A stretch of 64,000 bases of DNA from Zygnema cylindricum (Eukaryota; Streptophyta; Zygnematophyceae; Zygnematales; Zygnemataceae), in contig JBBHKE010003585.1 in NCBI GenBank assembly GCA_037447655.1, positions 81,871-145,870 on the forward strand. The letters run 5' to 3'. The notes under the pieces were generated by a model. That model did not search any database, was not told the DNA's origin, and worked only from the letters and a program-made list of their open reading frames with translations. Below, in pieces: positions 54,428 to 64,000 of this stretch (the stretch's first letter is position 1; each line of letters starts with the position of its first letter). Both the position numbers and the translations under genes were made by a program.

Positions 54428-54688
54428 ATGTTGCCACGTGTCATCCGGAGTGGCGGCGTCTGCAAACTGCCAAATTTTCCTTTCCGCGATATCGGCGCTT
54501 ACCACGGCCGTCCGATTTACATCGTAACTAAAACGGACCGTCGAAATAAATGTCCGTACTATTTATTTCGTCTGGTGCTAAAAGTACAACTGTTTCTATG
54601 CCCTGAATACCGTAATCCAGTTAAATGAAATTCCCTATTTGTAACTATGTAAATATCTATCAAACCATATATGTCACAGCACTAGTCC

Positions 54689-54767
54689 TAGACTAAATGG
54701 ACAAAGCTAACGACTACAGAATGGTTGACGGACGGTAGGTACCAGGATCAAATCCTAGGTCCGTCAA
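54689..54767 (+). promoter_or_regulatory. antisense tRNA-like hairpin module in 5' LTR of J
   Basis: TTGACGGAC and GTCCGTCAA form a perfect 9-bp outer stem; inside, AGGAT-CAA-ATCCT forms a second stem around GGATCAAATCC, one mismatch from the B-box consensus. Upstream ACTAAATGGACAAAGC resembles the D-arm/A-box region of Arg-type tRNAs (TAATGGATAAGGC). Opposite to LTR transcription. Confidence 0.5.
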
Positions 54768-55314
54768 ATTCCTTTTTGGTAAATATACATAAATTAGCTA
54801 TTCCTGTCTCTTTGGAGAGCTTAGGCACCCATGGCTCTAGCTCCCTTTCCAGCCTTCAGTGACTGCGACAAGTGTGGGGGCTTGGAGAAGGGAGTCACGG
54901 GCAGACTGCCTCTACTCTTTTCTATCTAATAAAGACCTAGAAAATACCCAAATATCAACAAACTATCAATTTACTTGACCATTTACAGTGATTTTTTTTG
55001 CTGCGGACTCAGGGGAGTCCCGGCTACACAAAGATGTAAACGGTCAGAGTTTTTGTTTGCCAGGGTGGCTGTATTTCTAAGGGAAAGTCAAAGTGGGTGA
55101 ATGTGTCCAAATCTCATATTCTAACTTTGCATTCTGTGGTGGAACTGAGCACACAGGAAGTGTTATTTCACAGGGGTGAATCTATATTGGGGTTTTGACT
55201 GTCAAGGGGTCAGTCATTTGGGTTTATATCAACTTGGAGTCGGCACTATCTAGATTAGCTTCTTTTGGATCTGCATACTCTGAGGGCCAATGGAGGTCTC
55301 AGAGTTTCAAATCC

Positions 55315-56400
55315 GAGACTTTCCTCCATTCCAGCTTCAAATTTTGAGGAAGGTCAAAAAAGCAGCAAAAATGATACAAAAAAACAGACGGCTCGTAAGG
55401 TAACTAGACTCTCTCACCCTAATGAGCCTTAATCATACTCGGAGGCAGTGAACAATCCGAAAAAGGACTGATGGATTACAGCCATAAATGACGAAATGGC
55501 CTCCATCATGGAAGCAAACACTTGGGAACTGGTGTATTGTCCTCGTTACAGAAAACCGATTGGGTGTAAATGGGTGTTTAAATTGAAACTGAACCCAAAT
55601 AATACCATTGAAATTATATAAGGCTCGGTTGGTAGCAAAGAGGTTCACCCAAAAAGAGGGGATTGACTATGAGGAGACTTTTTCTGCAGTTGTTCGGTTC
55701 CCATCAGTAAGGATTCTCCTCAGTCCAGCAACAGCGAAAGACATGGATATGCACCAGATGGACATTAAGACCACCTTCCTCAATGGTAGGTTAGAGGAAA
55801 AAATCTTCATAAGGCAACCAGAGAGGTGTGTTGAAGAGGGAGAAGAGAGCAAAGTCTGCAGGCTCATAAAATCCTTATATAGATTGAAGAAGGCTCCCCG
55901 CCAGTGGAATAACAAACTAGATGAGTTTCTCTCCGTTCTTGGATATATCCGGATAAGTTGTGACCATTCTATCTATATGTTTGTGGATGAGAATGGTGTC
56001 ATTTTTATTGCAATCTGCGTTGATGATTTGCTAGTGTTGAGTAAGTCTTAGGAAAAGAATAATAAGTTAAAGAAAGATCTTAGAAGTAGATTTGACATGA
56101 AAGATTTACACGAGGGGCGATATATCTTGGGAATTCAAATGGAAAGAGATAGAGGGAAAAAATTATCAGACTTACTCAGAAAGAAGCAATAAGAAATATG
56201 TTTGAGAAATTGAAGATAGAAAAGGCAAACCCTTATACCACTCCCATAGACTTGAAGAAATTTAGTGATGAAAGGGTTAAACGATAAGTGATAATCTAAC
56301 ATGATCAAATGAGTTCGAAGAGAGAGAGTTTATGAAGTCTATCTTTTACAGGCAGGTTCGACGAAGCTCAATCTAATTAATATTCTGTACCAGGTCGAAC
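55315..56400 (+). pseudogene. linker and reverse transcriptase of element H
   Basis: Resumes H after solo [55 protein letters not shown] one-base change near 55607 shifts the frame; 55608-56051 then gives [59 protein letters not shown] and the catalytic box CVDDLLVLS (Tyr replaced by Cys). TAG at 56049 and more shifts follow up to the connection region. Confidence 0.88.
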
Positions 56401-57000
56401 ATAGCGGCATCAGTTAGAGTACTCAATATGAGTCTTAATGATCTTAGGAAGAGAGACTGGGAGGCAGCCAAGAGAGTCATGAGATATCTGGTGGGAACCA
56501 AAGAATTATGGTTGTAATTAGGAGGGGAGCACACTGATATCACTACTTAGAGTGATGCCACTTATGGGGATGCACCTATGAGAAGATGCACTTCTGGGTA
56601 TGTGTTGTATGTGGGGGAAGGTGCTTGTTGTTGGAGCAGCAATCAACAACATGTGGTTGCTCAGTCTACTATGGAGGCTGAGTATATGGCCTCTTGTTCT
56701 GCTGTGAAAGAGTTGATGTGGGTCAAATCCTTGTTGCAAGAACTGGGGTATATGAAGGAGGGAGTGCATGAAGTCTATTGTGATAATCAAGCTGCCAATC
56801 CAAAACATCATTTCAAAGCTAAGCATATGGACATAAAATTGAGTTTCGAGAGGGAAAAAGTTCAAAATAAAATTGTGAATCTTGTGTATACGTCTGATGA
56901 AGAAATGGTGGCTAACATGATGACCAAACCTGTGCCCTCTCCCAAGTTAAAATATTTTACGGAAAAATGTGGATTAAAAGAAAAGTTAAAATTAGACTAG
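56401..57000 (+). pseudogene. RNase H of element H
   Basis: Reads SVRVLNMSLNDLRKRDWEAA, KRVMRYLVGTKELWL, then TAG at the Trp codon before SDATYGDAPMRR, as in F and G. Frame 56578-57000: STMEAEYMASCSAVKELMWV, a deletion of four residues after CDNQAA, and MVANMMTKPVPSPKL. The natural stop is at 56998, then polypurine AAAATAAGGAGAG (57001-57013). Confidence 0.9.
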
Positions 57001-57013
57001 AAAATAAGGAGAG

Positions 57014-58015
57014 TGTTGAAATCACTAGATTTATGGAGTATTTTTTTAAAGTCTGAATAGCTCAGTAGAAAAAAAAAGGAAAAGAGCAAGCAGTATACCT
57101 CCACCTCTTCCCTCTATCCCCCAAAATTGTTGTAGTCACTAAAGGAAAGAGAGGGTGGTAGAGCCATGGCTACCTCAGCTCCATAGGCAAGACTGAACAG
57201 TGACATAAATAACTCTCGACAAAAGGTTGTCTGGCAGGATTCGTACCTTCGACCGGCACAGCGTGGCGTAGCCGTCAGCTCTAACTGGTTTGTAATAAAA
57301 AGTTGTTAGAGTACATTGGGTTTGTATTTTATTTAAACATTGTTTAAAGGATCTAGTCCGATTAACATAATTACAGATAGAGAGCATAGTGATCATCTAA
57401 AATACTATACGAACACGTCACGAACGAAAAAAATGAATCAGACATTTGTTTCGACGGCTGACATTAAATGCCGATTTAGATCCGACAGCCTATACCAACG
57501 CCGAGATCCCGGAATGGCTGCTTTGGCGGTTTTTAGGTCTGGCATGACTTACGGCTACGTGGTTAGATAACATATGGACGCGGAAATCTTGGGGAGCATA
57601 AGGACAAATCGTATGGAGACATGCGTCCACTCGATGGCCTTGCCGTACACAAGCCGTACAAAAAGTACATCCGCCGTAGTACCTTTTTGTATTGTACACT
57701 CGTGTGATTGGTTCGTACGCCGTTAAATAGGGGTTGTGAGAGGGGTTTATAACTTAGAAAATCTCGTAGGTAGCGGCCTCTCTCTTAGAGAGTTTGTATT
57801 AAATTGGCATGTTTGCCACCTAATAACTTATCGGATCGTTGCTCGTTTTCAGTGATTTTTTTTGATACTACTCAAGGGAGTCCACACTGCACAAGGATGC
57901 AGTCAACTGTCAATTTGTATGCTTGGGTAGCATTGGTTGTTGTTGAAAGTGTGTTAGTTAAAACTACCTAGAGGCTTCTTGAATTCTGTAGTCCAATGGA
58001 GGACACAGAATTGCA
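57014..58015 (+). repeat. 3' LTR of element H
   Basis: 1002 bp, TGTTGAAATCACTAG...CAGAATTGCA, collinear with the 5' LTR with clear divergence. The antisense tRNA-like module is at 57230-57290. TACGA flank at 58016-58020. Confidence 0.93.
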
Positions 58016-58020
58016 TACGA

Positions 58021-58641
58021 CTCCCATTGATTTAAAGAAGGGAAATTAACGGAGCTCAAAAAGAAGAGTTTTGATCTTCGATAATGAGTTAGGACTTGAG
58101 GAAAGCGAGTTTATGCAAACTATTGTGTACAGACAAGTTGTCCGTAGTATGATCTATTTTATGAACTGTACTCATCATGATATAGCAACAACAGTAAGGA
58201 TATAAAGTAGGAGTCTGAATGATCCTAGATAGAAAGATTGGGAAGCGACCAAAAGGGTCCTGCGATACTTGATAGGAACGAGAGATCTGTGGTAGCATTT
58301 GGGAGGGGATAAGACAAACATCACCACTTGGAGTGCTGCCAGTTATGGGGATGCTCCGATGAGGAGATGTAGTTCTGGGTAGATGTTGTATGTTGGGAAT
58401 GGGGTTGGTTGTTGGAGCAGTAAGCAACAAAAGGTGATTGCTCAGTCCACTATGGAGGCTAAGTATATGGCCTTTTGTTTGGCTGTGAAAGAATTAATTT
58501 CGGTGAAATCTTTGCTTCATTAATTTAAATATATAAACAATGGAGTGCGAAAGATATTTTGTCATAATCAAACTGCGATTGCAATTGCAGCAAACCCCAA
58601 GCTTCACTTTAAAGCAAAGCATATGGATATTCATTTGAGAG
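58021..58641 (+). pseudogene. RT end and RNase H of element E
   Basis: Continues from TTPIDLKKGN: FMQTIVYRQVVRSMIYFMNC, RKDWEATKRVLRYLIGTRDL and TTWSAASYGDAP, where Trp is intact but the first RNase H Asp is changed to Ala. Then STMEAKYMAFCLAVKEL, a shifted segment, HNQTAIAIAANPKLHFKAKH and MDI. K interrupts at 58642. Heavily decayed. Confidence 0.85.
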
Positions 58642-59643
58642 TTATAATAATGTGTCCCCCATTGGACTAAAGAATTCAAGATTCCTCTAAGTAATTTTTG
58701 ACTAACTCCCTTTCAACTAGGACCACTGCTACCAAAGTATGAAAATAGACAAATTGACTACACCTTGTGCACTATGGACTCCTCTGAATCTAGAGCAAAA
58801 AAAATTACTCAAAACACCCAACCAAGCGATTAATTATGAAATGGCAAAGATGTCAAGATTTATACAAGCCCTCTGGGAGAGAGGCGGCTACCTCCTACGT
58901 TCTCTAAGTCCTAAACCCCTCTCACAACCCCTATCTACTGGTGTCACTCCTATCAGAAGACTGTACAGTACAAACATGTACCATAGCCGATGTATTTTCT
59001 GTACTTTATGTGTACGACAAGACCTTGGAGTGGACTCCTGTCTCTTCTGGACTTGTCCTCATGCTCCACGCGATTCCGGCTTCCCAATGCTATCTTGCCA
59101 CGTGGCACCAAGTCATGTTATGCCCGAAAACTGCCAAAGCACTATTGTAGAATCTCGGCGATAATGTGTGCCATCGGATCGAAACCGGCTTTTAACAATA
59201 GTTGTTGAAACAAAGTTTCGGTACATTTGTTTCGTGCGCGCTCAAACTCGCACTAAATTTTAACTAGTCTCCATGTTCTCCACCTGTAATTCCATTAATC
59301 AGATTAAAGTTTCTAAACAGTATAAATATATTTCAAACCCTATGTAGTCTAACGAACTCCTATGAAAGACCGGTTAGAGCTGACGGCTACGCCTTACTTT
59401 GCTGGTCAGAGTTTCGAGTCCTGCCGGACTCAATCTTTTGTTGAGAGTGACTTATGTCACTCTTTAGTCCTGCCTCTGGAGGTGAGGCGGCCATGGCTCC
59501 ACCACCCTCTCTTTCCTTCATTAACTACCTCAAGTATAGGGGATAGAGAGAGGAGGTGAAGGCAGGATAACTACGCTTTCTTTTTAAATTCTATTTATTA
59601 ATTTAGACCTAGAAAATACCTTCTAAATCTAGTGATTTCAACA
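58642..59643 (-). repeat. 3' LTR of element K
   Basis: About 1002 bp, element orientation TGTTGAAATCACTAG... . Contains the perfect 8-bp hairpin AGAGTGAC-TTAT-GTCACTCT near 59444-59463 and an antisense tRNA-like module with GTTTCGAGTCC (59368-59430). Similar to the LTRs of H and C. Confidence 0.88.
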
Positions 59644-59660
59644 CTCATTTTATTTCCTAC

Positions 59661-60474
59661 TCTAATCTAAATTTCTCTTTTAATCCACACTTTTCTCTAC
59701 AGTATTTTAACTTGGGAGAGGGCATAGGTTTGGTCATCATGTCAGCCACCATTTCCCAATCACTCCTTTACACAAGATTCACAATTTTGTTTTCAACCTT
59801 TTCCCTCACAAAACTTAATCTTATGTCTATATGTTTAGCCTTGAAATTATGTTTTGCATTGGTTGCAATTGGAATGGCAACCTGATTATCACAAAACACT
59901 TGATGCACTCCCACCTTCATATACCCCTGTTCTTGCAATAAAGACTTGACCCACATAAACTCTTTCATTGTACATCAAGAGACCATTTACTCAGCCTCCG
60001 TAGTGGACTGAGCAACCACCTTTTGTTGCTTGCTACTCGAACAGCAAGCACCTTCCCCCACATACAACACATACCCACAAGTGCATCTTCTTATAAGTCC
60101 TCCTAACTAGCATCACTCCAAGTGGTGATGTCGATGTGCTCCCCTCCCAAATATAACCCTAAATACCTAGTTCCCACCAGATATCTTATGACTCTCTTTG
60201 CTGCCTCCTAATCTCTGTTCCTAGGATCATTAAGACTCCTAGTAAGGACTCCAACTGCCGCTCCTATGTCCAGTATAGTACATTTCATAAAGTAGATTAA
60301 GCTTCAAACAACCTGCCTGTAAGGAATAGACTTCAAAAACTGTCTTTCTTCTGCACTCATCTGATCAACTTAGTTTATCACTCCTCCTTCTACACTCCCA
60401 CCACTTATTTTCTTCAAGTCCATGGGAGTGGTACAACTGTTTGCTTTTTCCATTTGGAATTTCATCAAGCATAT
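59661..60474 (-). pseudogene. RNase H and RT end of element K
   Basis: Frame 59968-59768 (minus): MKEFMWVKSLLQEQGYMKVG, FCDNQVAIPIATNAKHNFK and KHIDIRLSFVREKVENK. Upstream, STTEAE-MVS with a stop, CTCGYVLYVGEGAC, and TTWSDAS (Trp and Asp intact) near 60100-60120. The connection YRQVV and the MDLKK spacer reach 60430; LEKFQMEKANSC is cut at 60474. Confidence 0.85.
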
Positions 60475-61510
60475 TTTTGAAAGTACTAGATTTATATAGT
60501 ATTTTCTAAATCTAAATATATCAATATAAAAAGGAAAAGAAAAGGGCAACCTGCCTCCACCTCCTCTCTCTTGCCATCATACTTGTTGTAGTCACTAAAG
60601 GATAGAGAGAGTGGTTGAACCATGGCAGCCTTAGTTCAACAAGCAGTTGTTTATTAGTAGGTTACTAAAAAAATATTTGACAGACCCAATATTTGATCCC
60701 CTTACCTGCCGTCTGTCAAGTTGGCCGGTAGCGGTCAGCTTTATCTTATTAGTCTAAGAACAATGCTAAATGCTATAGGGTTTACTAGATATTTATTTAT
60801 TTAGGAATGAACTAATGCATTTAACTGAAACTATATAGGACATGCATAGATACAGTTTTTGTAAAGTACGGAGTATGGTACAATTTTGAAACGGATACCG
60901 CGCATTTTGTTTTGACAGCGAAAAAAAGATCGCGCAAGTAATTATAACGGCTGAGATTTCATTTTGGTTCTTATCCAACGGCGCATATTATGGCTGAAAT
61001 CTCAGAGTGGTCACTTTGGCTTTTTGTCACATGGCATGACCTAGCGCCACGTGGAGAGATCACATTTGGTCACAGGAATTCCGAGGAACCTACGGACGAG
61101 TAAAAAGAGGGCACGCGTCCACGTAATAGCCTTGTCGTACATTGGTCGTACAAAAGCTACACCGGCGGTGGTACTTTTTGGTACGGTACAGTAATATGAT
61201 TGGTCCAAACTTCAGTAGATAGGAGTTATTAGAGAGAATCGGGACTTAGTGTTTTTGGAAATACAGTCACCTCTCCCCTTGAGGGTTTGTATAAAATAGG
61301 CATCTTTGCCACCCCATAACTTTTTCGCCGGTTCGCGGTTTTCAGTGAATCTTTTTGCTACAAACTCACGAAAGTCTAGGCTGCACAACGGTGCAGTTAG
61401 ATGTCAGTTTGACCTTTTAAGAAGCAGTTGTTTTGGCTTGAAGTGTGTTACTTAAAAGCTATCAAGAGACCTCCTGAATTCTGTAGTCTAATGGAGGAAA
61501 CAGAATTGCA
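60475..61510 (+). repeat. 5' LTR of element L
   Basis: 1036 bp ending CAGAATTGCA. The antisense module at 60679-60758 has a GACAGAC/GTCTGTC outer stem. TATAAAA is at 61290-61296. Gag ATG at 61491. Confidence 0.9.
61290..61296 (+). promoter_or_regulatory. TATA box in 5' LTR of L
   Basis: TATAAAA about 815 bases into the LTR, with ATTGG (CCAAT) and GTAC repeats at 61135-61205 upstream, as in the other LTRs. Confidence 0.6.
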
Positions 61511-61736
61511 GGTTATGGGCCCACTATCTATGGTGCCCACCTTCAATGGATCAGGGTTCATCTATTGGGAAGCCATGATGATGGGGGCTTTGTGCGAAAA
61601 ACGATACTCGGGTATTGTTAGTGGACAATTGAAACGTCCACCTCAGGGAACTCCACCAAGAATTGGTGGAATAAGGTTTGCTACCACAACCTCTGCTGCA
61701 GCAGTGGAGGCAGATGATGGGGACAACAGTGGGTCG
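61491..61736 (+). CDS. gag: gag N-terminus of element L (partial, intact so far)
   Basis: The ATG at 61491 is in the LTR; six codons later the PBS is read as V-M-G-P. The frame stays open for 82 codons to the M insertion: MEETELQVMGPL, FNGSGFIYWEAMMMGALCEK, SGQLKRPPQGTPPRIGGIRF, then an acidic stretch EADDGDNSGS. It is the clearest undamaged example of the LTR-initiated Gag start in this window. The rest is displaced beyond 64000. Confidence 0.85.
61511..61525 (+). other. primer-binding site of element L
   Basis: GGTTATGGGCCCACT, 14 of 15 matches to the iMet anticodon-arm complement, directly after the LTR. Confidence 0.88.
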
Positions 61737-61928
61737 TGTTGATACTTGTGTATTTTCTAGATCTGTATTAGGATAGAAAAAGGCAGAGGTAGTCTGCCTC
61801 TAACTCTATTCTCTAAGCCCCCACACTTGTTGTAGTCACTGAAGGCTGGATAGGGAGACAAGGCCATGGCAACGTGTGCCCTCTAGAGAGACAAGAAGTA
61901 GACTTGGTAGATTTACTAAAAGATATTT

Positions 61929-62006
61929 GACGAACGCAGGAATTGAACCCGGTATCTACCGTCCGTCAAATCACCAGTAGTCGTTAGCTTTGTCCGTTTA
62001 GTCTAC
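61929..62006 (-). promoter_or_regulatory. antisense tRNA-like module in LTR of M
   Basis: On the minus strand, GACTAAACGGACAAAGC is followed by GACGGACGG and GGGTTCAATTCCTG. GGTTCAATTCC is an exact pol III B-box match; the GACGGAC arm can pair, with one G-T wobble, with GTTCGTC downstream. Confidence 0.5.
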
Positions 62007-62496
62007 GACTAATGCTAAGGTATGTAGGGTTTGATGTATATTTAAACAAGTACAAGTACGACATTTCGTTTAACAAATAAAAGGTATGGGAACATAGAAC
62101 TAGTTGTGTAATATAGTACCGCACGAAATAAATGCTGTGAACATTTATTTCGACGGTCTGAATAAAAAGTCGATTAGAATCGACGGTCATGGTGCGAGTC
62201 CAGATTTCTGATTGGCCGCTTTGGCGTTTTCGAGCGCCGCCACTCCGGATGACACGTGGAAATGCCCTCGAGGATTGCGAGATCTCCAACACTTAGGATG
62301 ACAAGACCGGATGTGACAAATGTCACCATTATGACGATGCTGTACAACGATCGTACATAATGTACTCCGACACCTCTATTTTATTGTACGGTACACTCAT
62401 GTGATTGGTTCATACTGCAATACTAGGGGGTTAAGAGAGGGGTTTTAGGACTTAGAAAATTTTGGGTAGTTAGCCGTCTCTCCCACGAGCATCTTT

Positions 62497-62503
62497 TATA
62501 AAT
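62497..62503 (+). promoter_or_regulatory. TATA box in 5' LTR of M
   Basis: TATAAAT about 760 bases into the LTR, preceded by GTGATTGGTT (CCAAT box on the other strand) near 62400 and GTAC motifs. Confidence 0.6.
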
Positions 62504-62850
62504 GGCTAACTTTGGCCAGCCATAACAATCAAATGAGTTGACCTTTTTCAGTGATTCTTTTTATTGTGGACTCAAGGGAGTCAAGCTATAAAGGGGTGTA
62601 GTTGGTCAAAGTGTTTGCCTACCAGGGTGATTGCATTTCTAAGGGATAGTCAAAGTGGGGAATGTTATCCAAAAATCATATTCTAACTTTGCATTCTGTG
62701 GTGGAATTGAGCAAACACAACGTCTTATTTTACAAGGGTGAAGGTGTAATGGGGTTCTCATTATCAAGGGGTCAATCATTTGGGTTTATATACACTTAGA
62801 GTCGGCACTATCTAGATTAACATCTTTGGACCTACGAATTCTGTGGGGCA

Positions 62851-64000
62851 ATGGAGCCCATATAATTACAAGTTATAGACCCACACTCTAGGGTGCCTAT
62901 GTTTGATGGAAAAGACTTCACTTATTGCAAGTTCACGATGGAGGGATTGCTTTTCGAAAAACACTTGTGGGGAATTGTTTCGGGACAAGTGAGTTGTCCA
63001 TCACCAAGCTTTGGAGGAACTCACTATGAAGAATCATCTGGGGCTTTCCACAAAACCAACCGGAGTAAGGATGCAACAAAAGGTGAAGGGAAAATCATTA
63101 CCATGGAAGGGAGAAAAGGGGAGAAGGATAAAGGAACACCTATGGTGAGGGGAGCTAGGCTCTCCGCAACGGTCCCATTTGTGGGGATAATAACATAACC
63201 AAAAACTGAAGAAAATGAAAGAAAAAATTGGGAATATAAAAACACTATAGCAAAACATCTCATACTTAGATATGTGTCTAAGTCCATAGCTATCACTCTT
63301 TTAAATCTAACCAATTCTTCGGAAATCTGGGAAACACTAATTCACATTTATATGAGTGAGACTATGCAGAGGCAGCAGTAAGTAAAACAGCAAATAGAGG
63401 CCTATACTTATAAAGGCGGTAGCATGATAGAGTTTTGTAATGATATTGCTACATTATATGTTGAGTTTGCTAGCGCAGGTTATGTAGAATCTGAGGTGAG
63501 AAAGATTAACACACTTATCATGAAACTTCCAGATGAGTACGATAACATAATTTACCGTATGCAGGCAATGGATTGCTCCTCATGAACTTGCAGCATTACC
63601 ATGGGGATGATACTTGTGAGGGAAAGCACTTTAGAGCTTCGTAGGGGAAGTGACAGGGTGAATGCACTAACAGCAGGTGACAGCAGGTGGTGACTGGTGG
63701 AAGTGTGATGAGAGGAACGACGGTGACTCGCGGAAGCATGATGAGGGGAAGAAAGACAAAGGTAAATCTTTTCAAGACTTCAGTGGAAAGAGAGGGAGAG
63801 GAAAAGAAAAGGGAGCTTTGAAAAAAGGGGTTTGCTTCGCTTGTAGGAAATCGGGTCACTATATAGAGGAGTGTCCTTGTTTGAAGAACTTAGAAGTTGG
63901 TATATGAATGAGGAGGAAGAAGGGGAAGAAGAGAAAGAGGATGAAGAAATGTTGAAGCTTCTTCATATCGGTAGAATGGAGAAGAGAGAAAAGTACACAG
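62851..64000 (+). pseudogene. gag: gag of element M (partial)
   Basis: The LTR ATG at 62851 meets TAA after four codons; the same frame continues LQVIDPHSRVPMFDGKDFTY and MEGLLFEKHLWGIVSGQV to TAA at 63196, then KHLILRYVSKSIAIT, AYTYKGGSMIEFCNDIATLY, LIMKLPDEYDNIIYRMQAM with further stops (63379, 63583). Frame 63677-63907 has the zinc knuckle CFACRKSGHYIEEC. The end matches the Glu/Lys-rich J segment (LHIGRMEKREKYT). Compared with J, M has more stops but retains the sense codons where J has its early TAG. Confidence 0.85.
62871..62885 (+). other. primer-binding site of element M
   Basis: AGTTATAGACCCACA, a weakened form of the iMet anticodon-arm complement, adjacent to the LTR. Confidence 0.75.

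Larger units (their letters stand above)
50465..54960 (-). mobile_element. gag-only copia element J (non-autonomous)
   Basis: 4.5-kb element with two 1309-bp LTRs (50465-51773, 53652-54960), perfect TSD AACTA (50460-50464, 54961-54965), intact PBS and polypurine tract, but only 1878 bp of internal DNA. That DNA holds a single long frame with Gag, zinc knuckle and short pol-derived remnants; protease, integrase and RT catalytic regions are missing. LTRs differ at roughly 1-2 per cent of positions by eye, so insertion is relatively recent. It fits the class of terminal-repeat elements retaining only gag, mobilised in trans by autonomous relatives. Confidence 0.93.
53652..54960 (-). repeat. 5' LTR of element J
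   Basis: 1309 bp, same length as the 3' copy. The promoter region upstream of TATA contains 14 GTAC tetramers between 54110 and 54427 and two CACGTG cores (54265, 54436). Confidence 0.95.
49616..55309 (+). repeat. solo LTR I in element H, split by element J
   Basis: LTR pieces 49616-50464 and 54966-55309 (1193 bp together), TGTTGGAATTCAAG...AGAGTTTCA, with perfect TSD AATCC at 49611-49615 and 55310-55314. No internal region belongs to it. J inserted in its upstream/R region. It carries TATAAAT near 50432, GGACTC-AGGG-GAGTCC at 55005-55020 and an antisense tRNA-like module at 49824-49900. Confidence 0.94.
44848..58015 (+). mobile_element. copia element H, containing S3, I and J
   Basis: Plus-strand element with LTRs 44848-45850 and 57014-58015, inserted in RT of E. 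Flanks TACGG and TACGA fit a TSD with one later substitution; the E reading frame supports the A version. S3 splits gag and solo LTR I (with J inside) splits the integrase-RT linker. All domains are present and decayed. Confidence 0.93.
26687..58641 (+). mobile_element. oldest copia element E, in fragments
   Basis: Plus-strand element whose pieces can be joined across later insertions by TSDs: 26687-28661, 41955-43456, 44508-44847 and 58021-58641. Gag, protease, integrase, RT and RNase H occur in order. The 5' LTR is truncated by C; RNase H is cut by K and no 3' LTR is in the window. It hosts F, S2, H and K, so it is the oldest layer here and heavily mutated. Confidence 0.88.
58642..60474 (-). 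mobile_element. copia element K, 3' part only
   Basis: Minus-strand element inserted in RNase H of E. 3' LTR 58642-59643, polypurine tract at 59644-59660, RNase H and the RT C-terminus to 60474, where element L begins. Remaining K sequence should lie beyond the window after L ends. Exact left LTR base is uncertain by one or two bases because the terminus is mutated (TTATAATAATG). Confidence 0.87.
60475..61736 (+). mobile_element. copia element L, 5' end
   Basis: Plus-strand element inserted in K: 5' LTR 60475-61510, PBS and the first part of gag, then interrupted by M. The left terminus TTTTGAAAG is a mutated TGTTGAAA. The rest lies outside the window. Gag is of the same subgroup as C and H (RPPQGTPPRIGGIRF). 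Confidence 0.88.
61737..62870 (+). repeat. 5' LTR of element M
   Basis: 1134 bp, TGTTGATACTTGTG...CATATAATTACA. Contains TATAAAT at 62497-62503, a GGACTC-like hairpin near 62569-62582, and the gag ATG at 62851. Confidence 0.9.
61737..64000 (+). mobile_element. copia element M, 5' part (same family as J)
   Basis: Plus-strand element inserted in gag of L: 5' LTR 61737-62870, PBS, gag with zinc knuckle, and the J-like Glu/Lys-rich segment, cut by the window end. Close relative of J over the whole visible part, so it may be another gag-only element or the autonomous parent; the missing part would decide. Its gag has several stops. Confidence 0.88.

Noticed and set aside
1-64000. CRISPR array, bacterial operon or envelope gene
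   Set aside because: No regularly spaced repeats, no Shine-Dalgarno-led gene clusters, and no ORF between RNase H and 3' LTR that could be an envelope.

Overview
This window is nuclear DNA of a eukaryote, almost certainly a land plant. From about 4.7 kb to the end it consists of Ty1/copia LTR retrotransposons inserted into one another. Three observations support a plant: every coding stretch is a gag, protease, integrase, reverse transcriptase (RT) or RNase H piece in copia order; the best primer-binding sites (PBS) are a perfect 15-nt complement of the anticodon arm of plant initiator tRNA-Met; and no bacterial-style gene or operon is present. I cannot name the species or the copia lineage. 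No intact host gene is visible.

Layout. 1-4693: AT-rich DNA with purine/pyrimidine tracts, a diverged repeat pair carrying GCGACGA/TCGTCGC hairpins, and a decayed minus-strand ORF cut by the first LTR. 4694-15493: tandem array LTR-A / internal A / LTR-B / internal B / LTR-C on the plus strand. 15494-26686: element C (minus), which contains a solo LTR (S1) and the complete element D. 26687-58641: fragments of the oldest element, E (plus), split by element F (28662-41949, minus, itself holding G at 32656-39109), solo LTR S2, and element H (44848-58015, plus). H holds solo LTR S3 and solo LTR I, and I holds the gag-only element J (50465-54960). 58642-64000: element K (minus) lies in E, L (plus) begins in K, and M (plus) begins in L and runs off the window. 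Five-base target-site duplications (TSDs) confirm D (CCATT), F (ATGGG), G (CATCC), S1 (TATGT), S2 (GCAAG), S3 (TATAA), I (AATCC) and J (AACTA); H has TACGG/TACGA.

How the parts work. LTRs supply promoter, transcript ends and integrase substrate. Gag forms the particle; protease, integrase and RT/RNase H are the rest of the polyprotein. The elements share two architectural features: the PBS fits an internal (half-tRNA) iMet primer, and the gag reading frame begins inside the 5' LTR, so the PBS is translated as Q-V-(M/T)-G-P-P. The LTRs of the C-to-M group share a GTAC-dense upstream region with CCAAT and TATA boxes, a GGACTC-N4-GAGTCC hairpin, and an antisense tRNA-like module with a pol III B-box-like core. 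No element is fully coding-competent. G is the best preserved autonomous copy. J is a compact derivative whose single frame keeps gag and only short in-frame remnants of pol.
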